A DNA stretch of 35,157 nt from SAR202 cluster bacterium (lineage in GTDB: Bacteria > Chloroflexota > Dehalococcoidia > Lucifugimonadales > Lucifugimonadaceae), in NCBI GenBank assembly GCA_008373165.1, contig RQOU01000074.1, forward strand, positions 1-35,157, read 5' to 3'. A model generated the notes under the pieces. It saw only the letters and a list, made by a program, of their open reading frames with translations, had not been told where the DNA came from and did no database searches. Shown here piece by piece: positions 18,163 through 26,556 of the stretch (within the stretch, counting starts at the first letter, position 1; each line of letters opens with the position of its first letter). A program made the translations under genes and the position numbers.

Positions 18163-18816
18163 ATGAAACGAGTTCGAGAAACATCGAGTCTTAAATTACT
18201 TCCCTTGTCTGTTCTGTTGATTGTGGTCGTATTGATGGCTTGTGGATCTGATGATTCGGTAGTTTCCAGCGGGGACGGTGACGGGGATATGCCGAAAGTA
18301 ATCCGTCTGATACCTTCAGAAACCATATTTACTGCAGACGACCTCAAAGCTATCGGGTGGAAGCCTCAGAAAGACCTTTTCTATGATTACGAAGGAACTG
18401 AAGTTTCAAAATGGGGTTTTCTCAACTCAAAAGAAGTCGGCGTGCTCATCTATGCCACCGCGGATCAGGCGAATACACTTGGCGTGACTGCGGCGGATGC
18501 CCAGACTTTTCGTAGAGACGAAGATGGCCAAGCTCCGGATGATGGCATCGATCGTATCTCCTGCCGAGATGCTGCAGGGCAGTCTGCTGTTCAAGTGGTC
18601 ACACCAGCAACTGCCAAGGCCTTTTCAGCTTCATATCTCGAACCGGAGCCAAGGTATTTTTCTGATGTTTCTGGACGTTCGTGCTCAAACCGGTTTCCCA
18701 CTTATAACGACTACACAGTTATAGGAAACGTTGTAATGATGTGTGAAGGGGATGGGCGTAATCTACTCGAACCGTCAACAAACTGTCGAGAATTAGAGAA
18801 ATGGCTTACGAAATAA
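18163..18816 (+). CDS. lipoprotein of unknown function
   Basis: The track uses a TTG at 18145. I prefer ATG 18163 because it opens a canonical signal (MKRVRETSSLK, hydrophobic core, lipobox VLMAC near residue 27). That gives 217 aa, mature part about 190 residues after a Ser/Gly/Asp-rich linker. The mature region has four cysteines (in ISCRDAAG, GRSCSN, MMCEGD, TNCREL), which could form two disulfides outside the membrane. I recognise no family. It follows the sulfatase by about 100 bases and converges with the MBOAT gene, ten bases away. Confidence 0.82.
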   Translation: MKRVRETSSLKLLPLSVLLIVVVLMACGSDDSVVSSGDGDGDMPKVIRLIPSETIFTADDLKAIGWKPQKDLFYDYEGTEVSKWGFLNSKEVGVLIYATADQANTLGVTAADAQTFRRDEDGQAPDDGIDRISCRDAAGQSAVQVVTPATAKAFSASYLEPEPRYFSDVSGRSCSNRFPTYNDYTVIGNVVMMCEGDGRNLLEPSTNCRELEKWLTK

Positions 18817-18825
18817 GGGTCGGAT

Positions 18826-20205
18826 CTAAAATCTGAAGTAGATAAACTCCGATCCGTTATTGGCACCGAACAACAAGATACCTATAAAACACATAAGTGT
18901 AATAGTGGTCTGTGCGCTGGTCCGTACAAGGTCATTTTCCTGCAGAATTGTTCCAATGTACGATCGACTGGCGAATGCATGTAGCCAGATAGGTAACGAA
19001 TAAATTAACGTCGTTATAGCAAAGAAGGCTGCCAGTCGAATGCTGCCTGTAAATGCCATCAGATTACTGGTTATATAGGTTAAGTCGTTTTCCCTAAACA
19101 AAATCCAACTGATTCCGATTGTCATGAACGTAAGAGATGTTGAAACTATCGTACCTAAGCGGAAGGTTCCCAAATTTGTTGAATGCCAGATCATGATTAG
19201 ACCTGCATGGAATAGCCCCCAAAGGATGAAATTCCACCCTGCACCATGCCATATTCCGGCCAATACAAAGGTAATTAGGATACTGCCAACAGTTCGGTAA
19301 TTCCCGCGTCTGTTTCCGCCTAATGGGATATATACGTAATCGCGAAGCCATGATGAAAGTGATATATGCCAGCGCCTCCAGAAATCTCTAGGTGAGGAGG
19401 ACAGCCATGGGTGTCGGAAGTTGGCGGAAAGATGTATGCCAAGCAGACGTGCAGACCCACGGGCGATATCAGTGTAACCAGAGAAGTCGGCGAGTATTTG
19501 AACACCGAAAGCGAATGTTCCTACCCATAACATTGCCGCTCCTGGGGATGAAGTTGAAAAAATAGTATCCACGATCATTCCGACGTTGTCTGCGATGACT
19601 AATTTTTTAAATAAACCCCAAACGATGAGTGATAGACCCTCGCTTGTTTGGTTTACAGAGAATTTTCTTTTATTTTCAATTTGGGGTAATAAATGCTTTG
19701 CCCGCTCGATCGGCCCAGATACTAATTGGGGGAAGAAACTGATAAATAGGGCCACATCGAGGAAGTTACGACGTGCGTGGGTTCGACCCATGTAGACATC
19801 TATGACATATCCGATTGATTGAAAAGTGTAGAACGAGATGCCTGCCGGAAGGAGTATCCGTAAAGTTGACCCTGATCCAGCTAGGCCGACACCTTCCAAT
19901 ACACTGATGAAACTTTCGACGAAGAAACTGGCATATTTGAAGATTCCAAGTACACCTAGAGAACTGGTGCAGGCCATGGCCAGATATAAACGGGCATGTC
20001 TCTTATTTACCTCGATCTTTCGTGCAGCAAAATAAGTGACTAGGGTGTATCCGACCAGTAACAGTCCCACCCATTGATCTACATATGAGTAGAACAAGTA
20101 ACTGGCCCCAAGTAGGAGGAGGTTCTGCAATCTTCTTGGAAGAAACCAGTAAACGATAAAAATGACTACGAGGAATAGTCCGTAATCAAATGTCTGGAAC
20201 CTCAT
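18826..20205 (-). CDS. MBOAT-family O-acyltransferase (AlgI-like)
   Basis: The ORF track begins at 20235, but an ATG at 20205 overlaps the upstream stop codon as TGATG and gives the family-typical start MRFQTFDYGLFL (459 aa). About ten to twelve membrane segments. AlgI/DltB-like hallmarks: LPAGISFYTFQSIGYVIDVY, FFPQLVSGPIERA, HPWLSSSPRDFWRRWHISLS, DYVYIPLGGNRRG, and the conserved His of AGIWHGAGWNFILWG. It transfers acyl (usually acetyl) groups across the membrane onto an extracellular polysaccharide. It is translationally coupled to the SGNH-like gene upstream, as in alginate or cellulose acetylation pairs. The polymer is unknown, and no glycosyltransferase is nearby. Confidence 0.94.
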   Translation of the reverse strand: MRFQTFDYGLFLVVIFIVYWFLPRRLQNLLLLGASYLFYSYVDQWVGLLLVGYTLVTYFAARKIEVNKRHARLYLAMACTSSLGVLGIFKYASFFVESFISVLEGVGLAGSGSTLRILLPAGISFYTFQSIGYVIDVYMGRTHARRNFLDVALFISFFPQLVSGPIERAKHLLPQIENKRKFSVNQTSEGLSLIVWGLFKKLVIADNVGMIVDTIFSTSSPGAAMLWVGTFAFGVQILADFSGYTDIARGSARLLGIHLSANFRHPWLSSSPRDFWRRWHISLSSWLRDYVYIPLGGNRRGNYRTVGSILITFVLAGIWHGAGWNFILWGLFHAGLIMIWHSTNLGTFRLGTIVSTSLTFMTIGISWILFRENDLTYITSNLMAFTGSIRLAAFFAITTLIYSLPIWLHAFASRSYIGTILQENDLVRTSAQTTITLMCFIGILLFGANNGSEFIYFRF

Positions 20206-21218
20206 CAGTCGGAGCCTCCGAGGGTGTGAACCCACTCGGCAAACAATTCTGTGTAGTACGGGCGGAATCGGTGTCTCAGGTGGTATCCGTCGTAGTACAT
20301 TGCAGCGTCTACGCTGGGATGGCCTGTCATGTCTATGTAGCCTACCTCTTGGGCTATGAGGTATTGTTTGAGATCAGATGAGTACTTGGCCAGATCATAA
20401 GGCTCGTTTGGGGAACCGTCGTGATTCGGCCTGGCGGCGGTTCGTATCAGTACGAGGTCGACGTCGTACTCCATAGCTGTCTGTATCAAAGCGAGAAGGT
20501 ATGAGTTGTGCAATTTGGACTCGAAGGTTCCGTGGAACTTCGGTTGTTGAATAATTGCAGCCTGTTCCCGTTTATTGGCCAGAGCGGATAATTGATCGAT
20601 TTCAAGTTGGATCTCGTTTGGATCCATTCCAACAACTCTGGCTACAGTAAAGTTAATGAAGTTCTGTCGGAATGCATAACCGGCTACGGGGTAAATTACA
20701 GCTAATTTCTCGGTGAACCACTTTGCAAAATTTTGATCAGTTGTTCTCACGGAACGTTTAAGAGGCGTGTCTGGGTTTGTGAGGCGTTCAATAAGGCCCG
20801 GATCTTTGCTGCCGGTAAATGAAATTTGGCGAGTGATTAAATCATCATGGAAGAAGATGAATACGGTATCGGGCTTACTTGTCATCGCACCGACAATGTT
20901 TCTTAGTTGCAGGTACCAAACGCCTGGCCCTGTGCCGTCAATTGCCAGTGAGATCGATTTATAACCTGTGATCTGTGATATATATTCTGGATCGATACGG
21001 CTATAGAGCAATGAATTTCCCAAAAAAATTATTTCCGGATTGGCGATGTTCAGTGCATCTATCGGTGATCGATCGAATTCCTCGGATGTGCTTGAACGCC
21101 CCAGAAGTGCCGGGATAACCAACACCACAATTATCATTGCTGCCAACAGCACCACAGACCTAGGGGTAATCCTTTCCGTTTCTGTTTTTCCGTTTGTTGT
21201 AAGGCTCATGTAACCCAT
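20205..21218 (-). CDS. SGNH/AlgX-like acetyltransferase partner, membrane-anchored
   Basis: The track's ORF begins at 21398. Its first ~60 residues look non-coding and would leave only 18 bases to the divergent EamA gene. Starting at ATG 21218 (or 21209) puts a single membrane segment (VVLLAAMIIVVLVIPALLG) near residue 20-40, followed by an extracytoplasmic domain (337 aa). Ribosome sites do not settle the choice. SGNH features: FLGNSLLYSRIDP (block I Ser, GNS instead of GDS), FHDDLI in mid-protein, and YYDGYHLRHRFRPYYTELFAEWV with the Asp/His of block V. With the coupled MBOAT gene it probably completes transfer of acetyl groups to a surface polymer. Confidence 0.8.
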   Translation of the reverse strand: MGYMSLTTNGKTETERITPRSVVLLAAMIIVVLVIPALLGRSSTSEEFDRSPIDALNIANPEIIFLGNSLLYSRIDPEYISQITGYKSISLAIDGTGPGVWYLQLRNIVGAMTSKPDTVFIFFHDDLITRQISFTGSKDPGLIERLTNPDTPLKRSVRTTDQNFAKWFTEKLAVIYPVAGYAFRQNFINFTVARVVGMDPNEIQLEIDQLSALANKREQAAIIQQPKFHGTFESKLHNSYLLALIQTAMEYDVDLVLIRTAARPNHDGSPNEPYDLAKYSSDLKQYLIAQEVGYIDMTGHPSVDAAMYYDGYHLRHRFRPYYTELFAEWVHTLGGSD

Positions 21219-21416
21219 CAATCGAGAGTTTATTACGTGTGGGATATCGCTTGTCTCGAAGGTATTATGCACTGGAGAATTGCGAGCGAACGGGAGACCA
21301 ATCATCGGGAACGCAAAAAATATCCAAGTTGTCGAAGCGTGGCGCAGGGCTGTCAACAGCCGGGACCGTGATTCTAATAATGCCATCTGATAACACATTC
21401 ATGAGCGAACGATAGA

Positions 21417-22319
21417 GTGGGTGAATCGTTAGCACTCCTGAATGCCGTTATTTGGGCACTAACTGGAGTCGTCACTAAAGGCGTCGGCAGGGATGTTAAG
21501 CCGATCCATATCGTAACTACTCAGGTGTGGGTCGGATTTCTGTTTCTAATTGGGATTGGATTAGTCACCGGGTATCTTGATGACTTGGCTGAGGTCCAAA
21601 TACGTTCAGCACTTTATTTAGCCGGGGGAGCACTTGTAAACACTGCAGGATCACTTGTGTTCTGGCAGGCTATTACACGTAGTACTGTGAGTAAGGTTTA
21701 CCCAACCACCCAGAGCATCTTCATCAGCATTTCAGTTTTGGCAGGCTGGCTCTTTCTTGGTGACTCTCCGCAGATCGGTGTGGTCGGCGGAGCGATCCTT
21801 ATCATCGGTGGGGTGATCTTACTTAATAGAAAACCCGACGCCGTAGTGCAAAAAAGCGCCAATCCGTCACTAGCTTCGGAACGTGGATCTAGAGGCGACT
21901 ATATTGGTCTTGGACTCGCAGGACTGACTTCGATTTTATGGGCAGTTGGATTCCTCTCTACTGTGGTAGGACTGCAAGATACACCGCCAGTGTTGGCCGC
22001 AACCATCCGCAATTTTGTTCCAGCGATTTTGTTTATTCCAATCGTTTTTGTCATCCCATCGAGTCGAGTTTCACGGGTGTTTAAACGAAACGGCACCCGA
22101 CTCATATTAGGAGCAGTTTTGTTCGTGGGAAGCTCGTTGACGTTTGTATTAGCTCTGGACAACGCCCCGCCCGGCGTAGTGGTGGTACTGATTAATACGT
22201 CGCCCATGTGGGCTGTTGTTCTCGCGATGGTATTACTTAAAGAACGTCTAGACCGTTATGGATTGGCCGGTGCAGTCCTCAGCGTGGCTGGCATTTTTGT
22301 AACTCTGGCTTTTCGATAA
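21417..22319 (+). CDS. EamA/DMT-superfamily transporter
   Basis: 300 aa with ten predicted membrane helices in two EamA halves (about 3-140 and 160-298). The second half carries NTSPMWAVVLAMVLLKERLDRYGLAGAVL, matching the conserved end-of-domain pattern, and the first carries TQSIFISISVLAGWLFLGDSP. It is a drug/metabolite exporter or uptake carrier of the inner membrane; substrate not predictable. The start is a GTG directly after an in-frame stop (gat-TAG), so no longer form exists. Divergent from the SGNH-like gene. Confidence 0.92.
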   Translation: MGESLALLNAVIWALTGVVTKGVGRDVKPIHIVTTQVWVGFLFLIGIGLVTGYLDDLAEVQIRSALYLAGGALVNTAGSLVFWQAITRSTVSKVYPTTQSIFISISVLAGWLFLGDSPQIGVVGGAILIIGGVILLNRKPDAVVQKSANPSLASERGSRGDYIGLGLAGLTSILWAVGFLSTVVGLQDTPPVLAATIRNFVPAILFIPIVFVIPSSRVSRVFKRNGTRLILGAVLFVGSSLTFVLALDNAPPGVVVVLINTSPMWAVVLAMVLLKERLDRYGLAGAVLSVAGIFVTLAFR

Positions 22320-22371
22320 TTAGTGAATATTGGAGATTGCTTGTCAGTTAACTGGTTATGAATGGGGTTTA

Positions 22372-23403
22372 CTAACCATTTCCTACCAAAATCCGATAGA
22401 CGTTTTTATTTGGTCTTAACATGCGTTCAAAACCATCTTCTATTCCGCGATCCAACGGAACTAAAGCAGATATTAAAGGCTTCACATTGACAGCGCCCTG
22501 TGCAATTAGATCAACAGCTTTTCGGTATCCACCTGTGGAAGTTGCTGATGATGCGATCACCGTTTTTTCACCCTGATGCGCTCGTCCAAAATTCAAGGTT
22601 TGATCCTGGTGGCTGAATCCGACGATGACTGCCCTGCCTCCTTTTCGTACCCACTGCGCTGCATTCAGTGCAGTTCCGGGCGCACCGGCTGTTTCGATTA
22701 TGACGTCGGGACCGTGACCGTTCGTGATCTCAGGCAATGCCAATGCCGGATCGGTTTTAGTGGGGTTTAACACTTCTGTTGCTCCGACTTGTTTGGCGAT
22801 AGCCAGTGATTGTTCTCGTGGATCTATCGCAATGACCGTAGCACCTGCGTTTCTCAAAACCTGTAACGTGGCGAGTCCGACTACTCCACATCCAATAATT
22901 GCTGCACTTGAGTCTGTGGTGATATTAGCGTTCTCCACAGCATGCACTGCTACGCTTGTTGGTTCGGCAAGAGGGGCTTCTTCGTTGGTTACATTAGCTG
23001 GTAGTGGTATACACAGATCAGCTGGCCATACTCCGTATTCAGCCAGTCCTCCATCATCTGTGAATCCGAAATTCCGGCCGTTATCACACAGTTGTGATGT
23101 GTCTTTGCGGCAGAAGAAGCAGGCTCCACAGGTACGGACGTTTTCTATGGCAACCCTTGTTCCAACCTGAATACTCGATACACCTTTACCGAGGGCTTCA
23201 ATGATGCCTGCTGCTTCGTGTCCTAGGATCCTGGGCTCGCGGTTTTTCGTGAATATCATCCCATGCTGCCACATTTCAATATCTGTCTGACAGATCGATG
23301 AGTAGGTTATTCGCAGCAACACCTCGCCAGGACCTGGTTTGGGTGTGCGGTGATTCGGGTTGAAGCGTAAATCTTGTTTGCCATGTAGAACGATTGCTTG
23401 CAT
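22372..23403 (-). CDS. zinc-dependent medium-chain alcohol dehydrogenase
   Basis: 343 aa. Catalytic zinc ligands: Cys38 in SSICQTD and GHEAAG (His62-Glu63). The structural zinc lobe is TCGACFFCRKDTSQLC (four Cys), and LAEPTSVAVHA carries the conserved Glu. The NAD-binding motif IIGCGVVGLATLQ lies near 168-180, followed by an acidic residue (AIDPRE), favouring NAD over NADP. It resembles sorbitol/threonine/galactitol dehydrogenases that oxidise a secondary alcohol of a polyol or amino acid; precise substrate open. It is a single gene convergent with EamA. The Nudix gene lies upstream on the same strand. Confidence 0.93.
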   Translation of the reverse strand: MQAIVLHGKQDLRFNPNHRTPKPGPGEVLLRITYSSICQTDIEMWQHGMIFTKNREPRILGHEAAGIIEALGKGVSSIQVGTRVAIENVRTCGACFFCRKDTSQLCDNGRNFGFTDDGGLAEYGVWPADLCIPLPANVTNEEAPLAEPTSVAVHAVENANITTDSSAAIIGCGVVGLATLQVLRNAGATVIAIDPREQSLAIAKQVGATEVLNPTKTDPALALPEITNGHGPDVIIETAGAPGTALNAAQWVRKGGRAVIVGFSHQDQTLNFGRAHQGEKTVIASSATSTGGYRKAVDLIAQGAVNVKPLISALVPLDRGIEDGFERMLRPNKNVYRILVGNG

Positions 23404-23480
23404 GTGAATAATGTGTTGTTGAATGACGGGTTGATTAGTCGATTTAGAATGTTATGTCGAGACGCAGTATGTTGGATGCC

Positions 23481-23993
23481 TTATCCACTGACATGTCGAA
23501 TTGCGGCTAAGCCTAATTTGAGAACGTCTTCGGGTGGCGTTCGTAATTCTCCTTTGGGTGTTTTGAAGGGAATTTCTAATTGCAGATCGGTGACCGATGC
23601 CCAAAGCCAGGAAGGAGCTTTCTCATCTTGGCGTGAAAGCTCCCCGGTCGGCGATGATATATCGCTAATAAGTCGTGTGAAGTAGATGTGATCGATATGT
23701 TGATGCTCACCGTATTCGGAATCGATCACATCTTCGATCATGATGCTGTGTGGGGCATAGATTTGATCGAGATTACTTATCTTCAGCGTTTTTTGGGTTG
23801 GCACGATCTCAACATCAAAGCCGGTCTCTTCTTTAATTTCACGAAGCGTAGTCTGCACAGGGTCTTCGTTAGGATCGATATGTCCACCTGGGGGTAGCCA
23901 TTCCTGAACCTTTTTATGCCAATGTAGTAACGTGGCATTGCCGTTAACTACAAAACCGGTTGCCGTGAAATGTCGGATTTTAGGGGTTGGCAC
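23481..23993 (-). CDS. Nudix hydrolase
   Basis: 170 aa. A complete Nudix box, GX5EX7REUXEEXGU, is seen as GHIDPNEDPVQTTLREIKEE followed by TGF near residues 37-59. It hydrolyses a nucleoside diphosphate linked to some moiety, needing Mg2+. The region after the box (HQHIDHIYFTRL) is a common dNTP/pyrophosphatase-like variant, so the substrate is open. The start is GTG preceded by AGGT. It lies 77 bases upstream of the alcohol dehydrogenase on the same strand. The structured inverted-repeat block is upstream of its start. Confidence 0.92.
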   Translation of the reverse strand: MPTPKIRHFTATGFVVNGNATLLHWHKKVQEWLPPGGHIDPNEDPVQTTLREIKEETGFDVEIVPTQKTLKISNLDQIYAPHSIMIEDVIDSEYGEHQHIDHIYFTRLISDISSPTGELSRQDEKAPSWLWASVTDLQLEIPFKTPKGELRTPPEDVLKLGLAAIRHVSG

Positions 23994-24431
23994 GTGAGAT
24001 ACCTATCGCAATAGTCTGGGCTGTAAAGATCTTAGGCGCGAGTAGGGCCACCGGATCAGAATAGCCATTATGACATTTGCTGATCGGGTGGCCCTACTCT
24101 TGAGGTGCCCTACTTGTAGGGCGCCCTACATCAACGTAGGACACCTCGTTTGGTACTAGACATTAAAACAGACCACCTCCTTCTTGGAATCGTAACTCCG
24201 GGTAGTAAAGTTTTTCTACCCACGATCGCTCATTCAGAGTCAAGACCGATGCTGGAATTATACGTAAATGTTTTAGAGTTGGGGATATTCGACTGTCTTT
24301 AAAACACTATTGCTCGACATCAATATTTAGAAATACCTTACTTGGCGTCAGTGGTCTCTTGTGGTGGGATTGGTTTGATCTAATTCGATCGGCAAAACGG
24401 GATGGAAACCTGGGATATGGGAGCACGTGAT
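23994..24431. other. gene-free intergenic region with structured elements
   Basis: About 440 bases lie between two minus-strand genes without a convincing ORF. The left part (24040-24147) is a dense block of inverted repeats, listed separately. A further small hairpin, GGGTAG ... CTACCC, lies at 24200-24221. The rest (24222-24431) shows nothing recognisable. A 29-codon ATG frame inside the block (24070-24159, with a CPTC stretch) is an artefact of the repeats as far as I can judge. The region must include the Nudix promoter reading left, and possibly the end of the dehydrogenase transcript. Confidence 0.5.
24040..24147. repeat. compound inverted-repeat block built on GTAGGGC/GCCCTAC
   Basis: The first hairpin has 20-base arms matching at 19 positions: GAGTAGGGCCACCGGATCAG at 24040-24059 and its near-complement at 24080-24099, with a 20-base loop. 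Two bases later a second arm pair follows: GAGGTGCCCTAC (24102-24113) against GTAGGACACCTC (24136-24147), 11 of 12 paired. Inside it lie GCCCTAC-TT-GTAGGGC (24107-24122) and the perfect palindrome GTAGGGCGCCCTAC (24116-24129). The heptamer GTAGGGC or its complement thus occurs about six times in 108 bases. No poly-T follows, so it is not a simple terminator. It could be a small RNA, a REP/MITE-like element or a protein-binding array. Confidence 0.8.
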
Positions 24432-25403
24432 TTAGAACCAGGTTGCTTTATCTACTTCATTGCGTAATGGTTTACCTGCGGAAAAATTGCGGAAATTTTC
24501 GAGGACGATTTCATATCGGCGTTCAGTGAGGTGGCGTCCGCCTTGTGCTGCGATATGTGGGGTAAGTATCGTGTTAGGCGCGTCCCAAAGTGGGTGGTCG
24601 CTAGGGAGTGGCTCGATTTCGTATACGTCTAAAGCTGCCCCGGCTATAGATCCCGATCGTAAAGCGGAGTTAAGGTCGTCCAGCTTCGTCGTCATTCCAC
24701 GACCGATGTTAATGAAAAGGGCGGTGTTTTTCATCAAACTGAATTTTTGTGAGTCCATTAATCCTTCCGTCTCCGGGGTATGTGGGATAGTCAAGACTAC
24801 AAAGTCGGCTTTCGGTAGTTGATTTTCAATGGATTGGGGGCCAAACATATCGTCGACCCATTCGGGTTTGTCTTCTCGCCGGGCATCTATACCGATGACC
24901 TGCATCCCAATGGCTTTACACAGGCGTGCCGTTTCGCTGCCGATACCTCCGATTCCAATGATTAACACTGTTGATTCAGGCAGAAAAATCTCGTGGTGCG
25001 GTGTATCGAGCGGGCGCCATTCGTGCTTTTTTTGCAAATCTCTATACAAATGAGAGTGTTTTGTGAAGCTTAGGATATATGTGAGTATTTGAACTGATAT
25101 GTGGTCGTTATATATTTCTCGGAAATTAGTGACCTTGGTTTGGTGAGCGATGAGTTCATCGAAGTAATAACCAGCATCAGGTGCCGCCGCTGGGGCTTGG
25201 AGCCACTTTAGATTCGCAGCACATGCGATCAGGTCAGGAGTCATGGTGCCAAAAGCTGCATCTGCATCGACCAGTTCCAGTTTGGCATCTGCTTCTGTCT
25301 CCGGAGCTACGATTTTCCAGCCAGGGGCACTGTCGAGAAGTCTCGGAATCCATTCTGCAAAAAGGTCTGATTGCGGAGGCAGAAATACAAACTTGTTTAT
25401 CAT
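24432..25403 (-). CDS. D-isomer-specific 2-hydroxyacid dehydrogenase (second copy of family)
   Basis: 323 aa. NAD-binding motif LIIGIGGIGSETARL near 146-160 with the downstream Asp in GIDAR, pointing to NAD. The catalytic set is Arg in INIGRGMTT, Glu in ALDVYEIEPLP and His in LTPHIAAQGG. The C-terminal signature DVYEIEPLPSDHPLWDAPN is canonical, unlike the copy at 3.3 kb. It is similar to glyoxylate/hydroxypyruvate-reductase-like and GhrA-like groups; substrate open. A single gene, transcribed divergently from the PAC2 gene. Confidence 0.93.
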   Translation of the reverse strand: MINKFVFLPPQSDLFAEWIPRLLDSAPGWKIVAPETEADAKLELVDADAAFGTMTPDLIACAANLKWLQAPAAAPDAGYYFDELIAHQTKVTNFREIYNDHISVQILTYILSFTKHSHLYRDLQKKHEWRPLDTPHHEIFLPESTVLIIGIGGIGSETARLCKAIGMQVIGIDARREDKPEWVDDMFGPQSIENQLPKADFVVLTIPHTPETEGLMDSQKFSLMKNTALFINIGRGMTTKLDDLNSALRSGSIAGAALDVYEIEPLPSDHPLWDAPNTILTPHIAAQGGRHLTERRYEIVLENFRNFSAGKPLRNEVDKATWF

Positions 25404-25554
25404 GGCACGACCCTATTTTTGTGAATTAGCAATTTGGAACTGCCACAAGCTTTATGGATGGGCATCACGGTAAATTCTAGCATCGTTAAAGAGTTCGAGA
25501 TTTATCGGTATAAACTTGGAAATACGCGTGTATGCTGGGCTTGGAATTATATTA

Positions 25555-26499
25555 ATGAAAATCGGTGACTTTGAAATAGATATGCCCGATCCTCCTCTGC
25601 AGGATCCGCATTGCATTGCGATTTTGAAGCCGTGGATTAATGTAGGCAACGTTGGGAAAATCGTCTTAGGCCGCCTCGGCAAAATGTATGGAGCCGAACA
25701 AATCGGGCAGCTTGATCGTCCCGGTAAGTTTTACGATTTCACCAGATATAGACCTGAGATTCGCCTTGCGGGTGGTGTTCGTTCGGTACGCGTGCCGAAC
25801 ACAAAAATTAGTTTCGCTCGTCGCCCAAGTTCCAACGATTTAGTCCTGTTGGAGTTACTCGAGCCGCATGCATTTGCCGAGGATTTTAACGATTCAGTTA
25901 TCGATCTGTTGAAGGCATTGAACGTGACTCGTTACTTGCAAATCGGTGGGATGTATGACTCCGTTCCCCACTCTCGTCAGTTACCTGTCACAGGGTCTGC
26001 TCGTGGATGGGAGACACTTCCTGAGTTGAAGGATGTCAAATTGGGGGGTTCTAAATATCAGGGTCCGACTTCTATGACTTCTCAAATTGCAGAGAGAATT
26101 CGAACAGATATGCGTTTAGAGACACTTTCGTTGATGGTTCATCTTCCGCTTTATCTAAAACTTGATGATGATTATGCTGGCAGCGCGCGGATATTAAAGA
26201 TTCTTGCAGGCCTGTACGGTTTTAGTCCTTTATTGCCCGAAATTGACATGGGTGCGAAGCAGTACGATCAAGTTACTCCAGCGATGACCGATAACCCGGC
26301 CCTTAAAGACATGGTAGAGCGTTTCGAGCGGGAGAGTGATAACGATATTTCAGGAGAATCTGATTCAAATACATCTGGTCCTGATTCCAGCTCAGATACC
26401 GCGGTTATGCTGTCCCCAGAAATTGAACAGTTCCTAAGCGATATCTCGCAAAGCGATTCAAATTCGGGGAGCGATGATCTGGAGGAACGAGGTAAATAG
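25555..26499 (+). CDS. PAC2-family protein with acidic Ser/Asp-rich tail
   Basis: The track starts at TTG 25516. ATG 25555 gives a tidier N-terminus (MKIGDFEIDMPDPPL) and 314 aa. The PAC2 core begins with CIAILKPWINVGNVGKIVLG, then GAEQIGQLDRPGKFYDFTRYRP, and continues through LLELLEPHAFAEDF, QIGGMYDSVPHSR and MVHLPLYLKLDDDYAGSARILKIL. The fold is that of the archaeal/eukaryotic proteasome-assembly chaperone 2. Bacterial members occur mainly in actinobacteria and chloroflexi, and their roles are poorly defined. The last ~60 residues are Ser/Asp/Glu-rich (SGESDSNTSGPDSSSDT), probably disordered. No proteasome gene lies nearby. The photolyase gene converges from the right. Confidence 0.88.
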   Translation: MKIGDFEIDMPDPPLQDPHCIAILKPWINVGNVGKIVLGRLGKMYGAEQIGQLDRPGKFYDFTRYRPEIRLAGGVRSVRVPNTKISFARRPSSNDLVLLELLEPHAFAEDFNDSVIDLLKALNVTRYLQIGGMYDSVPHSRQLPVTGSARGWETLPELKDVKLGGSKYQGPTSMTSQIAERIRTDMRLETLSLMVHLPLYLKLDDDYAGSARILKILAGLYGFSPLLPEIDMGAKQYDQVTPAMTDNPALKDMVERFERESDNDISGESDSNTSGPDSSSDTAVMLSPEIEQFLSDISQSDSNSGSDDLEERGK

Positions 26500-26556
26500 T
26501 TGGAGCGGACCTTACATAAAATGCGTTGGCGTTAACTGCTAAATCCTGTGTCTATA

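Noticed and set aside
24040-24147. CRISPR array or transposon end
   Set aside because: Repeats are inverted and nested, not direct with uniform spacers, and no cas gene or transposase lies nearby.
24070-24159. 29-codon ATG frame with a CPTC motif in the inverted-repeat block
   Set aside because: Its sequence is dictated by the repeats, it has no ribosome site, and the Cys pair is likely coincidental.
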